A stretch of DNA of 64,000 nucleotides, taken from contig NZ_QJVC01000002.1 in the NCBI RefSeq assembly GCF_003219795.1, positions 354,097 through 418,096 of the forward strand, read 5' to 3'. Positions 45,758 through 53,874 of the stretch are shown piece by piece. Each line of letters begins with the position of its first letter. The first letter of the stretch is position 1. Below the pieces are notes generated by a model. It was not told the origin of the DNA, ran no database searches, and saw only the letters and a list, made by a program, of their open reading frames with translations. This DNA comes from Arthrobacter psychrolactophilus. Lineage in GTDB: Bacteria; Actinomycetota; Actinomycetes; Actinomycetales; Micrococcaceae. The position numbers were made by a program, and so were the translations under genes.

Positions 45758-47263
45758 ATGAAGAATGCATTCTTCCGCCGCACCACCTCTGCCGCACTGT
45801 GCGCAGTCGTTCTGGCGGCATCGAGCCTCGTCGGTGGCAGCGCCATGGCCGCACCCGCAGCCGCGGCATCCACGCCCGTCGATTTCCCAGCAGCCGACGG
45901 CCAGCTCATGAGCTATGTGGTCAATGTCAAGGCCGCCAACGCTAACAAGACCCGCACCGCCGTGGAGGCCATTGAGGCCGCCGGTGGCGTTGCCGTCCAG
46001 GAATGGCCGGAAATCGGGGTGGTGGTGGTCCAGTCGGATCGCGCCAACTTCCGCTTAGATGTCCTCAGGCTCGGCCATTCAGCCATCGAATCGGTGGGCG
46101 CAACCCGCACCATCACGGTGGCCGAAGGTACCCCTGAGGGAATTACCACTCCATGGCAGAGCGCGACGGCGCCCTCCCAGCGCAGCCGCCAGCTGGCCAA
46201 CACCGATCTGCTCTACGGTGATGCCACGCTCGACGCCATCGCCGCCGACCCGCGCGAATCCGAGCAGTGGAGCCGCGTTCAGATCAAGTCCGATCTGGCC
46301 AACGAGATCACCGACGGCTCACCGGATGTTTTGGTGGGTGTTTTGGACAGCGGCATCGACCCGGTCCACCCGGATCTCGCGGCCAACATCGACGTAGCCA
46401 ACTCGGTCAACTGCACCGACGCCGGTCGCCCGGACACCTCGCCCACAGGCTGGTTCCCGACGAACTCATCGCACGGCACCCACGTGGCCGGCATCATCGG
46501 CGCCGCCCGTAACGGCGTTGGCATTGTCGGCGTGGCCCCCGGCGTGCGCATGGCGTCCGTCAAGGTTGTCAACGACGCAGGCTCGATCTACCCCGAGTAC
46601 GCCATCTGCGGCTTCATGTGGGCGGGCATGAAGGGCATGGACGTCACCAACAACAGCTACTATGTTGACCCCATGCAGTTCTGGTGCGGCGATCAGCCCG
46701 ATCAGAAGGCCGTCCTCACAGCCGTTGAGCGCGCGGTCAAATGGTCAACCAAGCAGGGCGTTGTGCATGCCGCCGCTGCGGGAAATGCCTCCTACGATCT
46801 GGCCAACAAGACCACCGACGACGTCAGCCCCAACGACATCGCCGGCATTGAACGTGAGATCAACAATGACTGCAAGGACATCCCCACCGAGCTCGAGGGT
46901 GTTGTCACGGTAGCCTCCACGGATCAAGCCACGAAGCTGTCCTCCTTCTCCAACCGAGGCCTGGACGTCATCGATGTGGCCGCTCCCGGATCACGCATCC
47001 TCTCGACGCTGCCGAACAACACTTACGGTCTGCTCAGCGGTACCTCGATGGCATCCCCTCAGGTTGCTGGCGTGTTGGCGCTCATGAAGTCGGCACACCC
47101 CGGCATGAAGCCCAAGGCGATGATCGCGACGCTGCGTGAGCAGGCGCAGGACCATGAGTGTGTTGCTCCGGCGACCCCGACTGGCGCAACTTGCACGGGA
47201 ACCGCGCTCAACAACAGCTATTACGGCGAAGGCATTGTGAACGCACTCAAGGCAGTTCTCTAA
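45758..47263 (+). CDS. Secreted subtilisin-like serine protease (S8)
   Basis: A 501-residue exported protease. A signal peptide (about 1-38, A-A-P-A-A-A-A-S at its end) is followed by an inhibitor-like propeptide (about 45-125) and the S8 catalytic domain. The catalytic triad is D197 (V-G-V-L-D-S-G-I-D), H239 (S-S-H-G-T-H-V-A-G) and S430 (S-G-T-S-M-A-S-P-Q-V-A). The domain ends near the C-terminus with no anchor, so the enzyme is probably released. ATG 45758 has a G-rich GGGGGG about 9 nt upstream. It is a single gene, convergent with the next. Confidence 0.94.
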   Translation: MKNAFFRRTTSAALCAVVLAASSLVGGSAMAAPAAAASTPVDFPAADGQLMSYVVNVKAANANKTRTAVEAIEAAGGVAVQEWPEIGVVVVQSDRANFRLDVLRLGHSAIESVGATRTITVAEGTPEGITTPWQSATAPSQRSRQLANTDLLYGDATLDAIAADPRESEQWSRVQIKSDLANEITDGSPDVLVGVLDSGIDPVHPDLAANIDVANSVNCTDAGRPDTSPTGWFPTNSSHGTHVAGIIGAARNGVGIVGVAPGVRMASVKVVNDAGSIYPEYAICGFMWAGMKGMDVTNNSYYVDPMQFWCGDQPDQKAVLTAVERAVKWSTKQGVVHAAAAGNASYDLANKTTDDVSPNDIAGIEREINNDCKDIPTELEGVVTVASTDQATKLSSFSNRGLDVIDVAAPGSRILSTLPNNTYGLLSGTSMASPQVAGVLALMKSAHPGMKPKAMIATLREQAQDHECVAPATPTGATCTGTALNNSYYGEGIVNALKAVL

Positions 47264-47277
47264 GCCCCACCCCAGAG

Positions 47278-47311
47278 TTCCGGCGGCCATCGTTTTCGGT
47301 GGCCGCCGGAA
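47278..47311. terminator. Strong bidirectional terminator after the subtilase gene
   Basis: TTCCGGCGGCCA (47278-47289) and TGGCCGCCGGAA (47300-47311) form a perfect 12-bp stem with a 10-nt loop. It lies between the convergent stops of the subtilase gene (47263) and the unknown gene (47316) and probably serves both. Confidence 0.85.
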
Positions 47312-47315
47312 TTCC

Positions 47316-48056
47316 TTAAACGTTGATCGTGTCCCCTTCCGAGCTCAGATTACTGCTCGGCGTCACTTCTAGAGCCTCCAACCCCGATGAATGCACGACG
47401 GCGGCAATCAGTTCCGCTGTTCCGCCCACCAGGGTGGAGTCAAAGTCAATTTCGCTCGCCATGCACCAACTGCGATCCCCAGGCCAGGCCAGGTTGGGGG
47501 TTTGCTCACTCCGACCCCATTCCGCGTCAAACCACGGTGGACGCACGAACTCTGCCATGCTTCCGCGAAACACCCAATACTTTCGCAGGCCCTTAGCTAC
47601 CGTGAGCGTGGTGCCAGCTCCGGTGGGGATGTTATGGCGACCCGGTTCGAAACCGCCCCAGCCATCCCACACGGCCTGGAAGATATCCTGAGATGGCATC
47701 GAGTGTCCCGCCAGGATTTCGGCGAGCAGTTCCAATTCCCTTTGCACTATTTCGCCGCTCGGGGCCTGCCCCACGTCACGGCCATCTATTTCCGCGCGGC
47801 CATAAAGTTCAGTCCGGGCCAGCCGATGGAACTGAGCCTCCGGATGGAACACAGTGTTTTTTGTGCGGGCGAGATCGGCCCAGCGCAATCCCGGCCCCAG
47901 CGCGTTCATTTCGTCGACCGGATGAAAGATCCGAGCGTACGCCTCAAAAGTGTCAGGGATGACACCTGCCACCGCCCCAAAGTAGCCCTTCTTACCGATG
48001 TAGCGCTCCAGCGCATCGGCAATCCACTGGCCCTCGGCACCGCTGACAGCATCCAT
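47316..48056 (-). CDS. Conserved hypothetical protein
   Basis: A 246-residue soluble protein I cannot assign. It is rich in Trp, with distinctive segments F-Q-A-V-W-D-G-W-G-G-F, L-R-K-Y-W-V-F-R-G and L-A-W-P-G-D-R-S-W-C-M-A-S-E-I-D-F-D-S-T-L-V. The last segments resemble actinobacterial proteins annotated only as hypothetical. The start at ATG 48056 has GGAG right beside it, too close for a standard ribosome-binding site, so the true start may differ. No signal peptide or membrane helix is visible. A palindromic repeat follows upstream. Confidence 0.65.
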   Translation of the reverse strand: MDAVSGAEGQWIADALERYIGKKGYFGAVAGVIPDTFEAYARIFHPVDEMNALGPGLRWADLARTKNTVFHPEAQFHRLARTELYGRAEIDGRDVGQAPSGEIVQRELELLAEILAGHSMPSQDIFQAVWDGWGGFEPGRHNIPTGAGTTLTVAKGLRKYWVFRGSMAEFVRPPWFDAEWGRSEQTPNLAWPGDRSWCMASEIDFDSTLVGGTAELIAAVVHSSGLEALEVTPSSNLSSEGDTINV

Positions 48057-48123
48057 CTCCGCAGCCTAACGCACGGCGACTCCCCGGTCACGAGGATTTC
48101 CGGCTCACCCCGTCCGGCATTCT

Positions 48124-48202
48124 CGCCATAGTTGGGAATTCGCGCCATAGCTGGGAATTCTCGCGATAGGCCGAGCTATAGCGAGAATGCCCAGCTATAG
48201 CG
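48124..48202. repeat. Dispersed palindromic repeat, copy 1
   Basis: Arms at about 48143-48170 and 48174-48202 pair with three or four mismatches around a short centre (CCG). The left arm is partly duplicated in tandem just before (CGCCATAGTTGGGAATTCG at 48124-48142, then CGCCATAGCTGGGAATTCT at 48143-48161). The same motif (C-T-A-T-A-G, CTGGG and TTCTCG) recurs at 56251 and 57471. It lies between an unknown gene and the SufR-like regulator gene. Confidence 0.85.
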
Positions 48203-48249
48203 TTTCCCGAAGGACCGGCATTTTTCGTGGTTCGGACGGGCGGCGGGGT

Positions 48250-48969
48250 CTAGATTCGGGGCACCAAACGCGCACAACAATGGGAAATCTCGTGGTCAGC
48301 TGCCAGTTCATGCTCAGCATCCCCACATCCCTCTAGTGCACCACCGAGAAGCGCCCCGTTGAGGGCGCACACCACGCCGGCATGCTCGGCCGAGAGCCGA
48401 TGGAACGGACAATTGGCCATGATGGTGCCGCCTTGGCCATCATCTTGGGGGTCATAGCCCGCGCTGGCCAGGACATCATGGATGGCACCAGCTTGTGCCC
48501 CCATGCGACGCCCCTCGGCGTGGGCCACCTGGGATAACGCTGTTTCAATGTTTTCCGCGCCGTCGATCGAGCGCTGCACGGCGGCGGCTAGGAGCCGGGC
48601 GGCGAGGTCGTAGTGCCGTGGCGGGAAGGACGCCGTCACTTCCTGCTGCGCAACAGAGTACAGCTTGGTGGGGCGCCCCGACCCCGGGCCAGTCCGCTCC
48701 CCAAGCTTGTGAAATTCCACGTGCACGAGCCGCTCCTGCACGAGGCGGTCCAGCTGTGCCCGCACCGTGCTCCGTGGCAACCTCAGGGCATCCGCACAAT
48801 CATCGCGGCTAAGCCCCCGGTCCGTCTCGGAGCTGCGCAGGAGTTCGAACAATTGCTGGCGCACGGGGTCGTTGAGGCAGGCCACGGCGCTGAGGCGTTG
48901 CTCGTCGTCGAGCCCGTCGGGACGCCCGGCCAGTGGTGCGGAGGATGCTGGCGTGACTTCCTGCTTCAT
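48250..48969 (-). CDS. SufR-like regulator with a cysteine cluster
   Basis: A 239-residue transcription factor. An N-terminal winged helix (about 25-110) has L-N-D-P-V-R-Q-Q-L-F-E-L-L and R-L-P-R-S-T-V-R-A-Q-L-D-R-L. The C-terminal domain carries cysteines C187, C201, C215, C231 and C232 (C-X13-C-X13-C-X15-C-C). This layout is close to SufR, a repressor whose Fe-S cluster reports cell iron-sulfur or redox state. It is divergent from the pterin operon, and a perfect palindrome overlaps that operon's promoter (49061-49089). I infer it controls the operon. No suf genes are adjacent. Confidence 0.82.
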   Translation of the reverse strand: MKQEVTPASSAPLAGRPDGLDDEQRLSAVACLNDPVRQQLFELLRSSETDRGLSRDDCADALRLPRSTVRAQLDRLVQERLVHVEFHKLGERTGPGSGRPTKLYSVAQQEVTASFPPRHYDLAARLLAAAVQRSIDGAENIETALSQVAHAEGRRMGAQAGAIHDVLASAGYDPQDDGQGGTIMANCPFHRLSAEHAGVVCALNGALLGGALEGCGDAEHELAADHEISHCCARLVPRI

Positions 48970-49040
48970 GATGTTTGGCCTGCCCCTTCTTCCGCGGCAG
49001 TATGAGCCGTGCGGGAATGTCGTGTTTTATTGCGTGCTGC

Positions 49041-49069
49041 TTGACGCTTTGAATCTGCGCTTCTAAAGT
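49041..49069 (+). promoter_or_regulatory. Promoter of the pterin operon
   Basis: TTGACG (49041-49046) and TAAAGT (49064-49069) are separated by 17 nt, a near-ideal primary sigma-factor promoter. Transcription would start near 49076 and leave a leader of about 24 nt before the folE-like ATG (49100), with AGAAAGG as ribosome-binding site. Confidence 0.65.
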
Positions 49070-49089
49070 CAATAATACAAGCTTTAGAA
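49061..49089. promoter_or_regulatory. Operator-like palindrome over the pterin-operon promoter
   Basis: TTCTAAAG (49061-49068) and CTTTAGAA (49082-49089) are perfect inverted repeats 13 nt apart (centres 21 bp apart, two helix turns). The left arm contains the -10 hexamer, the right arm overlaps the ribosome-binding region. A dimeric repressor bound here would block transcription. The divergent SufR-like gene is the obvious candidate, though its binding site is not known. Confidence 0.7.
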
Positions 49090-49099
49090 AGGTGTGACC

Positions 49100-49702
49100 A
49101 TGTCCATCTCCAGTGCACAACTGCCGGAACTCCTCTCCTTCGAGGATCCGCAAACCGAGAATCCGGCCATCGATCTCCCGCGAGCTCAAAATGCCATCGC
49201 CGAATTCCTGCGAGCGCTGGGCCGGGATGAAAACGATCCGCATCTGCTCGACACCCCGCGTCGGGTCGCTGCCGCTTATGCCGAGATGCTCACCCCGCGC
49301 GAAACTTCCTGGACCACCTTCCCCAACGAAGACGGCTATCAGGGCCTCGTGCTGGTCAAGGACATCCCCTTCCATTCGCTGTGCCAGCACCATCTGCTGC
49401 CCTTCCGCGGCGTAGCGCATGTGGGCTATCTGCCGGGCGATCGCCTGTTTGGGCTCTCCAAATTGGCGCGCGGCGTGGAGCTGTTTGCCCGTGATCTACA
49501 GGTTCAGGAGCGGCTCACTCAGCAGATCGCCAACTGGCTCGAGGACACGCTGGCACCCCGCGGCGTGGGTGTGGTCATGGAAGCCGAGCACATGTGTATG
49601 TCGCTGCGCGGCGTGCAGACCGCCGGCACCATGACCCGCACCTCAGTCTTCACCGGCATCTTGTCCGACGCCGGACCCCTCCGCGAGCAGTTCCCTCACT
49701 GA
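49100..49702 (+). CDS. GTP cyclohydrolase I (operon copy)
   Basis: A 200-residue FolE-family enzyme that turns GTP into dihydroneopterin triphosphate, the first step in pterin synthesis. Zinc ligands C95, H98 and C166 and catalytic H97 and H164 are intact (S-L-C-Q-H-H-L-L-P-F and E-A-E-H-M-C-M-S-L-R-G). The substrate-binding segments G-L-S-K-L-A-R and Q-V-Q-E-R-L-T are also present, so it should be active. It starts at ATG 49100; an earlier in-frame GTG (49094) is too close to the AGAAAGG ribosome-binding site. A second, housekeeping folE probably exists elsewhere, since here the gene is not with folB and folK. Confidence 0.93.
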   Translation: MSISSAQLPELLSFEDPQTENPAIDLPRAQNAIAEFLRALGRDENDPHLLDTPRRVAAAYAEMLTPRETSWTTFPNEDGYQGLVLVKDIPFHSLCQHHLLPFRGVAHVGYLPGDRLFGLSKLARGVELFARDLQVQERLTQQIANWLEDTLAPRGVGVVMEAEHMCMSLRGVQTAGTMTRTSVFTGILSDAGPLREQFPH

Positions 49703-49786
49703 CAGCTGGTCCCCACCTCAGTAGCGCCACCCCGACGCCGATTCATCTCAAGAAACATCAGTTTTCCTCAGGAAAGAGTTTCGATC

Positions 49787-51058
49787 ATGAATGAATTATT
49801 CAGCGCCTCCCCCGTTCCGTCAGACACCGCTTCATCGCTCCCCGGCATCGTCATCATCGGCGGTGGCCTGACGGCGGCCACCGCTGCCGAGACGTTGCGC
49901 AAGGAGGGCTATGCCGGCACCATCACGGTGATCGCCGAGGAAGCAGAAGTTCCCTATCAGCGCCCGCCGCTGTCCAAGGGATTCCTGGCGGGTCAGGAGA
50001 ACGAGGACGCATTGCTCCCGCTCCCGGCCAGTTGGTACCCGGAGCATCAGGTCACGCTCCTGACTGGTATGGCCGCAACCGAGTTGCACCCGGATGCTCA
50101 CACCATCACGCTTGCAGATGGCACCTCGCTGCCGTATACCAAGGCGCTGATCGCAACAGGTGCCGCTCCGCGTACCATCCCATTGTCCGGCGTCGACCTT
50201 GAAGGGGTCTACACCTTCCGCACCAAGGCCGATAGTGTGGCGCTGAAGGCCGCACTCTCCGGCGGCGGCAAGGAGGTGGTGCTGATCGGCTCGGGCTGGA
50301 TCGGCATGGAAATTGCGGCGACGGCGAGCGAGCTGGGCAACCACGTCACGCTGTTGGGGCTGGAGGAGGTGCCGTTGTCGGCCGCGATTGGCAGCGAACT
50401 TGGCACCGTCTTCATGAACCGGCACAAGGAGGCGGGCGTGAAGTTCTTGTTGCCCGCGAGCGCCACCGAGATCCAGGGCAGGGACGGGCGCGTGAGCCAG
50501 GTGCTCACCACAACGGGCGCGGTACTGCCGGCCGACATTGTCATTGTGGCCGTGGGCGTGGTGCCCAATACTGCGCTAGCGCAGCAGGCCGGGCTCACGA
50601 TCAACAATGGCATCGAAGTCACCTCCGGTCTGGCGAGCTCCTCCCCGGACATCTTTGCCGCAGGAGACGTGGCCAATGCGATGCACCCTGTCACCGGCAT
50701 GCGCACCCGCTCCGAGCACTGGGCCAACGCCATCGCCTCGGGCAAGGTCGCGGCGCGCTCCATGGTGGGCCGCGACGCCGTGCTGGATGACATCCCGTAC
50801 TTTTACACCGACCAATTCGACCTCGGCATGGAGTACTCCGGCTACGGCGCCCTCACCAAGGACGCCGAGCTCGTCATTCGCGGCAGCCTGGAACAGCGCG
50901 AATTCATCGCCTTCTGGGTCCTGGACGGCCGGGTGGTGGCCGGCATGAACGTCAACGTGTGGGACGTGCAGGACGCCATCAAGGAGCTCATCTCCTCCGG
51001 CCGAAAAGTCGACACGCTGACCTTGGCTGACCCGCAAACCCCTCTCGAGGCTATTTGA
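49787..51058 (+). CDS. FAD/NAD(P)-dependent ferredoxin-reductase-like oxidoreductase
   Basis: A 423-residue flavoprotein of the rubredoxin/ferredoxin reductase group (pyridine-nucleotide-disulfide oxidoreductase superfamily without a redox-active disulfide). The FAD motif is V-I-I-G-G-G-L-T-A-A-T-A-A-E (about 22-35). R-P-P-L-S-K-G and the NAD(P)-binding L-I-G-S-G-W-I-G-M-E follow, then the FAD-binding A-A-G-D-V-A-N and the reductase C-terminal domain. ATG 49787 lies 84 nt after the folE-like gene and 1 nt overlaps the folP-like gene. In this operon it could reduce a pterin intermediate or recycle a pterin cofactor, but partner and substrate are unknown. Confidence 0.9.
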   Translation: MNELFSASPVPSDTASSLPGIVIIGGGLTAATAAETLRKEGYAGTITVIAEEAEVPYQRPPLSKGFLAGQENEDALLPLPASWYPEHQVTLLTGMAATELHPDAHTITLADGTSLPYTKALIATGAAPRTIPLSGVDLEGVYTFRTKADSVALKAALSGGGKEVVLIGSGWIGMEIAATASELGNHVTLLGLEEVPLSAAIGSELGTVFMNRHKEAGVKFLLPASATEIQGRDGRVSQVLTTTGAVLPADIVIVAVGVVPNTALAQQAGLTINNGIEVTSGLASSSPDIFAAGDVANAMHPVTGMRTRSEHWANAIASGKVAARSMVGRDAVLDDIPYFYTDQFDLGMEYSGYGALTKDAELVIRGSLEQREFIAFWVLDGRVVAGMNVNVWDVQDAIKELISSGRKVDTLTLADPQTPLEAI

Positions 51059-52005
51059 TGGAGACTATGAGCACCTCACCGTTTTATGCGCCTCCCCTGC
51101 TGCACCCGGTCCACGACTTTGGCACCCGCACGCTCGATTTCAGCCGCCAAGTGGCGCTCATGGCCATCATCAACCGCACCCCGGATTCCTTTTACGACGG
51201 CGGAGCCACCTTTGCGCTGGACGCTGCGGTTGCCGCCTCGCTCACGGCTGTTGAGCACGGCGCCGACTGGGTCGATATCGGCGGTGTGCCCTTCGCCCCC
51301 GGTCCCCCGCTCAGCGCCGACGAAGAGGCTGACCGTGTGGTGCCCGTGATTGCCGCCGTCGCGGCCGCCAGCGACGTCATTATCTCCGTGGACACCTTCC
51401 TGCCGGAGGTGGCCGCCCGCAGCATCGCCGCCGGCGCGCACGTCATCAACGACACCACGGGGCTGGCCAATCCGGAGTTGGCCTCGGTGGTGGCCGAGAG
51501 CGGCTCACACCTGGTCATCACGCACTCACTCGCCAAACCACGCACGGTGTATCCGCGCCCCTACTACGACGACGTCGTCACGGAGGTTGCGGCCTTCCTC
51601 GCCGAGAAGGTGGAGCTCGCCATGTCCCTGGGTGTCCCGGCCGAAAAGATCATCATCGATCCCGGACACGACCTCAATAAAAACACGCTGCACACCCTGG
51701 AAATCACGCGCCGCTTCAACGAGATTGCCTCGCTCGGCTTCCCGGCACTTGCTGCCGTGTCGAATAAGGACTTCATCGGGGAATCACTCGATCAGGAAAA
51801 GCACGAACGCTTGGAGGGTTCCCTCGCCACGGGCGTGATCTGCATTTTAGGAGGAGCTAGGATCCTGCGCATGCACAATGTGGCCTCGGCCAAGTCCGCC
51901 ATCCGCATGACCGAGACAACGCTAGGGTGGCGCGAGCCTGCCTATCTCAAACACAATATGGGCGATATCAACGCCCCGGCCCACCCTAACCGCACCACGG
52001 TCTAA
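51058..52005 (+). CDS. FolP2-type dihydropteroate synthase paralogue
   Basis: A 315-residue TIM-barrel protein close to mycobacterial FolP2 (Rv1207), which from memory lacks normal dihydropteroate synthase activity. Pterin-pocket residues are kept: N39 (I-I-N-R-T-P-D-S-F-Y-D), D112 (S-V-D-T), N131 (I-N-D), D201 (I-D-P-G), K237 (S-N-K-D), R271 and H273. The pABA-binding loop normally G-G-E-S-T-R-P-G reads G-G-V-P-F-A-P-G, and the S-R-K motif is S-N-K. I infer a pterin-binding enzyme with a different nucleophile. The ATG overlaps the preceding stop (TGATG), with GAGG 7 nt upstream. Confidence 0.88.
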   Translation: METMSTSPFYAPPLLHPVHDFGTRTLDFSRQVALMAIINRTPDSFYDGGATFALDAAVAASLTAVEHGADWVDIGGVPFAPGPPLSADEEADRVVPVIAAVAAASDVIISVDTFLPEVAARSIAAGAHVINDTTGLANPELASVVAESGSHLVITHSLAKPRTVYPRPYYDDVVTEVAAFLAEKVELAMSLGVPAEKIIIDPGHDLNKNTLHTLEITRRFNEIASLGFPALAAVSNKDFIGESLDQEKHERLEGSLATGVICILGGARILRMHNVASAKSAIRMTETTLGWREPAYLKHNMGDINAPAHPNRTTV

Positions 52006-52016
52006 GGGACCCAGCC

Positions 52017-52790
52017 ATGATCGAGCGAATCTTCCCGCACCCTGCGGTGCTCACCGGCGCGGAATTGGAGCATGAACTCCTCGCTGCGCCCGTAGACCGT
52101 AGCGCAGCTAACCCGTGGTTGAGCTTTAATTTCATCTCGAGCATCGACGGCGCCGCAACGCTGGACGGGCTCTCCGGGAAGCTCGGCAATCCCTGGGATC
52201 TCAGGGTCTTCTCGCTTCTGCGCCAAAGCGCGGATGTCATCCTCGTGGGTGCAGCAACCATTCGGGCCGAGGGTTATGGCGGCGAGCTCCTGAGCGCGGC
52301 CGCCCAGCAGTGGCGGCATGAAAACTGGCTGCCATCCCATCCACCCTTGGCCATTGTCTCGGGGTCGCTGAACCTCGCCCCCGAGCTTGAGGTCTTTCGT
52401 GACCCGCCCGTACGGCCGCTGCTCCTGACGCTGGAATCCGCCGTGGACCAGGCACCGCGGGAGCGCGTAGCCGCCCTAGCTAAGCTGGCCGAGATCGTCA
52501 CGGTGGGCGGAGATGTCCTGGACCCGCAACGCCTCCTCGCCGAGCTGGCGGCACGCAACTTCAACCGCATTCACTCCGAGGGCGGCCCCAGCCTGCTGGG
52601 CACCTTTGCCGCGGCGGGAGCCGTCGACGAGCTCAACCTCACGCTCTCACCGCTCCTCGTGGGCGGGGCCTCCGGACGAATCTCCCACGGCCATGCTGCC
52701 TCAGAGCTGGCCAACTCCATGGAGCTGCGCCGCATCCTCAAGGCCGACTCCATGCTGTTCCTGCGCTACGTCCGCCAGCACAGCAGCTAG
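52017..52790 (+). CDS. RibD C-terminal-domain reductase (Rv2671-like)
   Basis: A 257-residue NADPH-binding reductase of the RibD C-terminal/dihydrofolate-reductase fold. Family motifs are F-N-F-I-S-S-I-D-G-A-A-T near 39-50, D-V-I-L-V-G-A-A-T-I-R-A-E-G-Y-G near 78-93 and H-S-E-G-G-P-S-L-L-G near 185-194. M. tuberculosis Rv2671 is known to work as an alternative dihydrofolate reductase. Here it closes the folE / FAD reductase / folP2 operon, so a role as a pterin reductase is likely. Its stop overlaps that of the convergent diacylglycerol-kinase gene. Confidence 0.88.
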   Translation: MIERIFPHPAVLTGAELEHELLAAPVDRSAANPWLSFNFISSIDGAATLDGLSGKLGNPWDLRVFSLLRQSADVILVGAATIRAEGYGGELLSAAAQQWRHENWLPSHPPLAIVSGSLNLAPELEVFRDPPVRPLLLTLESAVDQAPRERVAALAKLAEIVTVGGDVLDPQRLLAELAARNFNRIHSEGGPSLLGTFAAAGAVDELNLTLSPLLVGGASGRISHGHAASELANSMELRRILKADSMLFLRYVRQHSS

Positions 52791-53743
52791 GCCCACAACA
52801 GCGCAGCGCCCGGATCCACCCTGACCGTTGCCGGCAGCGGCCCGATTCTCTCCCCATCGGCATACGCCACCAGCCCCGGCGCATCAATCACCACCTCGGT
52901 GACCTGCTCAATACTGACCTCGGGCCGATTCGTGTGCCGCCCCGAGAACACCTGCGGGTAAATCCTCAAAAACGTGCTCCGCGAGACAGGCGAGACAACA
53001 AACAAATCCAGCAGGCCGTCGTCGTACTTGGCATCTGGAGTGATTTTCATACCCCCGCCAATCGAGGTGCCATTGGAGATAGAAATCAGCACGCCGCGCT
53101 GATGCCGGGCCCGCCCGTCGACCACCAGGGCATAACTCAGCGGCCGCAGCACCGCGAGCTCGCGCAGGATCGCCAGGTTGTACCGCATGGGTCCGGTGGG
53201 CCAGCGCCACATATTGGCCCGCTCATTGACGAGCGCATCGAAGCCGGCCGACAAGGCACCCATGAACCACCGCGGCGGCTCCCCGGCACGCTCGATCCGC
53301 CCCAAATCCACGGCGCGCGGCTTTCCCTGGGCACAGGTGAGGAAATGCTCGACGGCGGCACCCGGGTTCAGGAGCTCCAGGCCCAGTCCGCGGGCGGCAT
53401 CGTTGCCCGTGCCGGCCGGGATGATGCCCAGCGGAACCTTTGTGTGGGCCACGGCATTGACTCCCAGATGGACCATGCCATCCCCACCCACGACCACGAG
53501 GGCGTCGGCACCTGCCGAAATCTCGGTGTCGACCGCTTCACTCAAGGAGTGGTAGTCGCGGCGGCGCAAGACGGTGACCGTGTGGCCGGCGGCGCGGAGC
53601 CGGGCCACCACCAGCTCGCCCGTGTGGCCGGGCGAGGCAGCACCCTTCCCGCCAAAAGCGGCGCGCGGATTGATCGCCACGGCGATGGACAGGACGGGGG
53701 CGGTGTTGGAACCGGCTGTTGCGGAATCTGCGGGCGTTTTCAT
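52787..53743 (-). CDS. Diacylglycerol kinase-family lipid kinase
   Basis: A 318-residue soluble lipid kinase, probably phosphorylating diacylglycerol. The catalytic core has V-V-V-G-G-D-G-M-V-H-L-G-V-N and P-L-G-I-I-P-A-G-T-G-N-D-A-A-R-G, the nucleotide-binding glycine motifs, then I-S-N-G-T-S-I-G-G-G-M and P-D-A-K-Y-D-D-G-L-L-D-L. The C-terminal beta sandwich contains Y-A-D-G-E-R-I-G-P-L-P. ATG 53743 precedes a Ser/Ala-rich 15-residue tail. The 3' end overlaps the RibD-type gene by 4 nt; the 5' end is divergent from the J-domain gene. Confidence 0.92.
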   Translation of the reverse strand: MKTPADSATAGSNTAPVLSIAVAINPRAAFGGKGAASPGHTGELVVARLRAAGHTVTVLRRRDYHSLSEAVDTEISAGADALVVVGGDGMVHLGVNAVAHTKVPLGIIPAGTGNDAARGLGLELLNPGAAVEHFLTCAQGKPRAVDLGRIERAGEPPRWFMGALSAGFDALVNERANMWRWPTGPMRYNLAILRELAVLRPLSYALVVDGRARHQRGVLISISNGTSIGGGMKITPDAKYDDGLLDLFVVSPVSRSTFLRIYPQVFSGRHTNRPEVSIEQVTEVVIDAPGLVAYADGERIGPLPATVRVDPGAALLWA

Positions 53744-53816
53744 GGCACCTGAAAGTATGCCAGCGCGGGGCCTTCCTGGGAATTTTCGCGCAAAGTAAAC
53801 GCTCAGTCGCGCCGGA

Positions 53817-53822
53817 TAGAAT
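53817..53822 (+). promoter_or_regulatory. Likely -10 element for the J-domain gene
   Basis: TAGAAT (53817-53822) is a near-consensus -10 box. Transcription would start near 53829, after the in-frame ATG at 53821, which supports the GTG at 53875 as the real start of the gene. No clear -35 box was found. Confidence 0.45.
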
Positions 53823-53874
53823 GAATTCTTGCACCATTGCCGACGCGCAAACAGCCGCTAGCGAAAGGTCCCTT

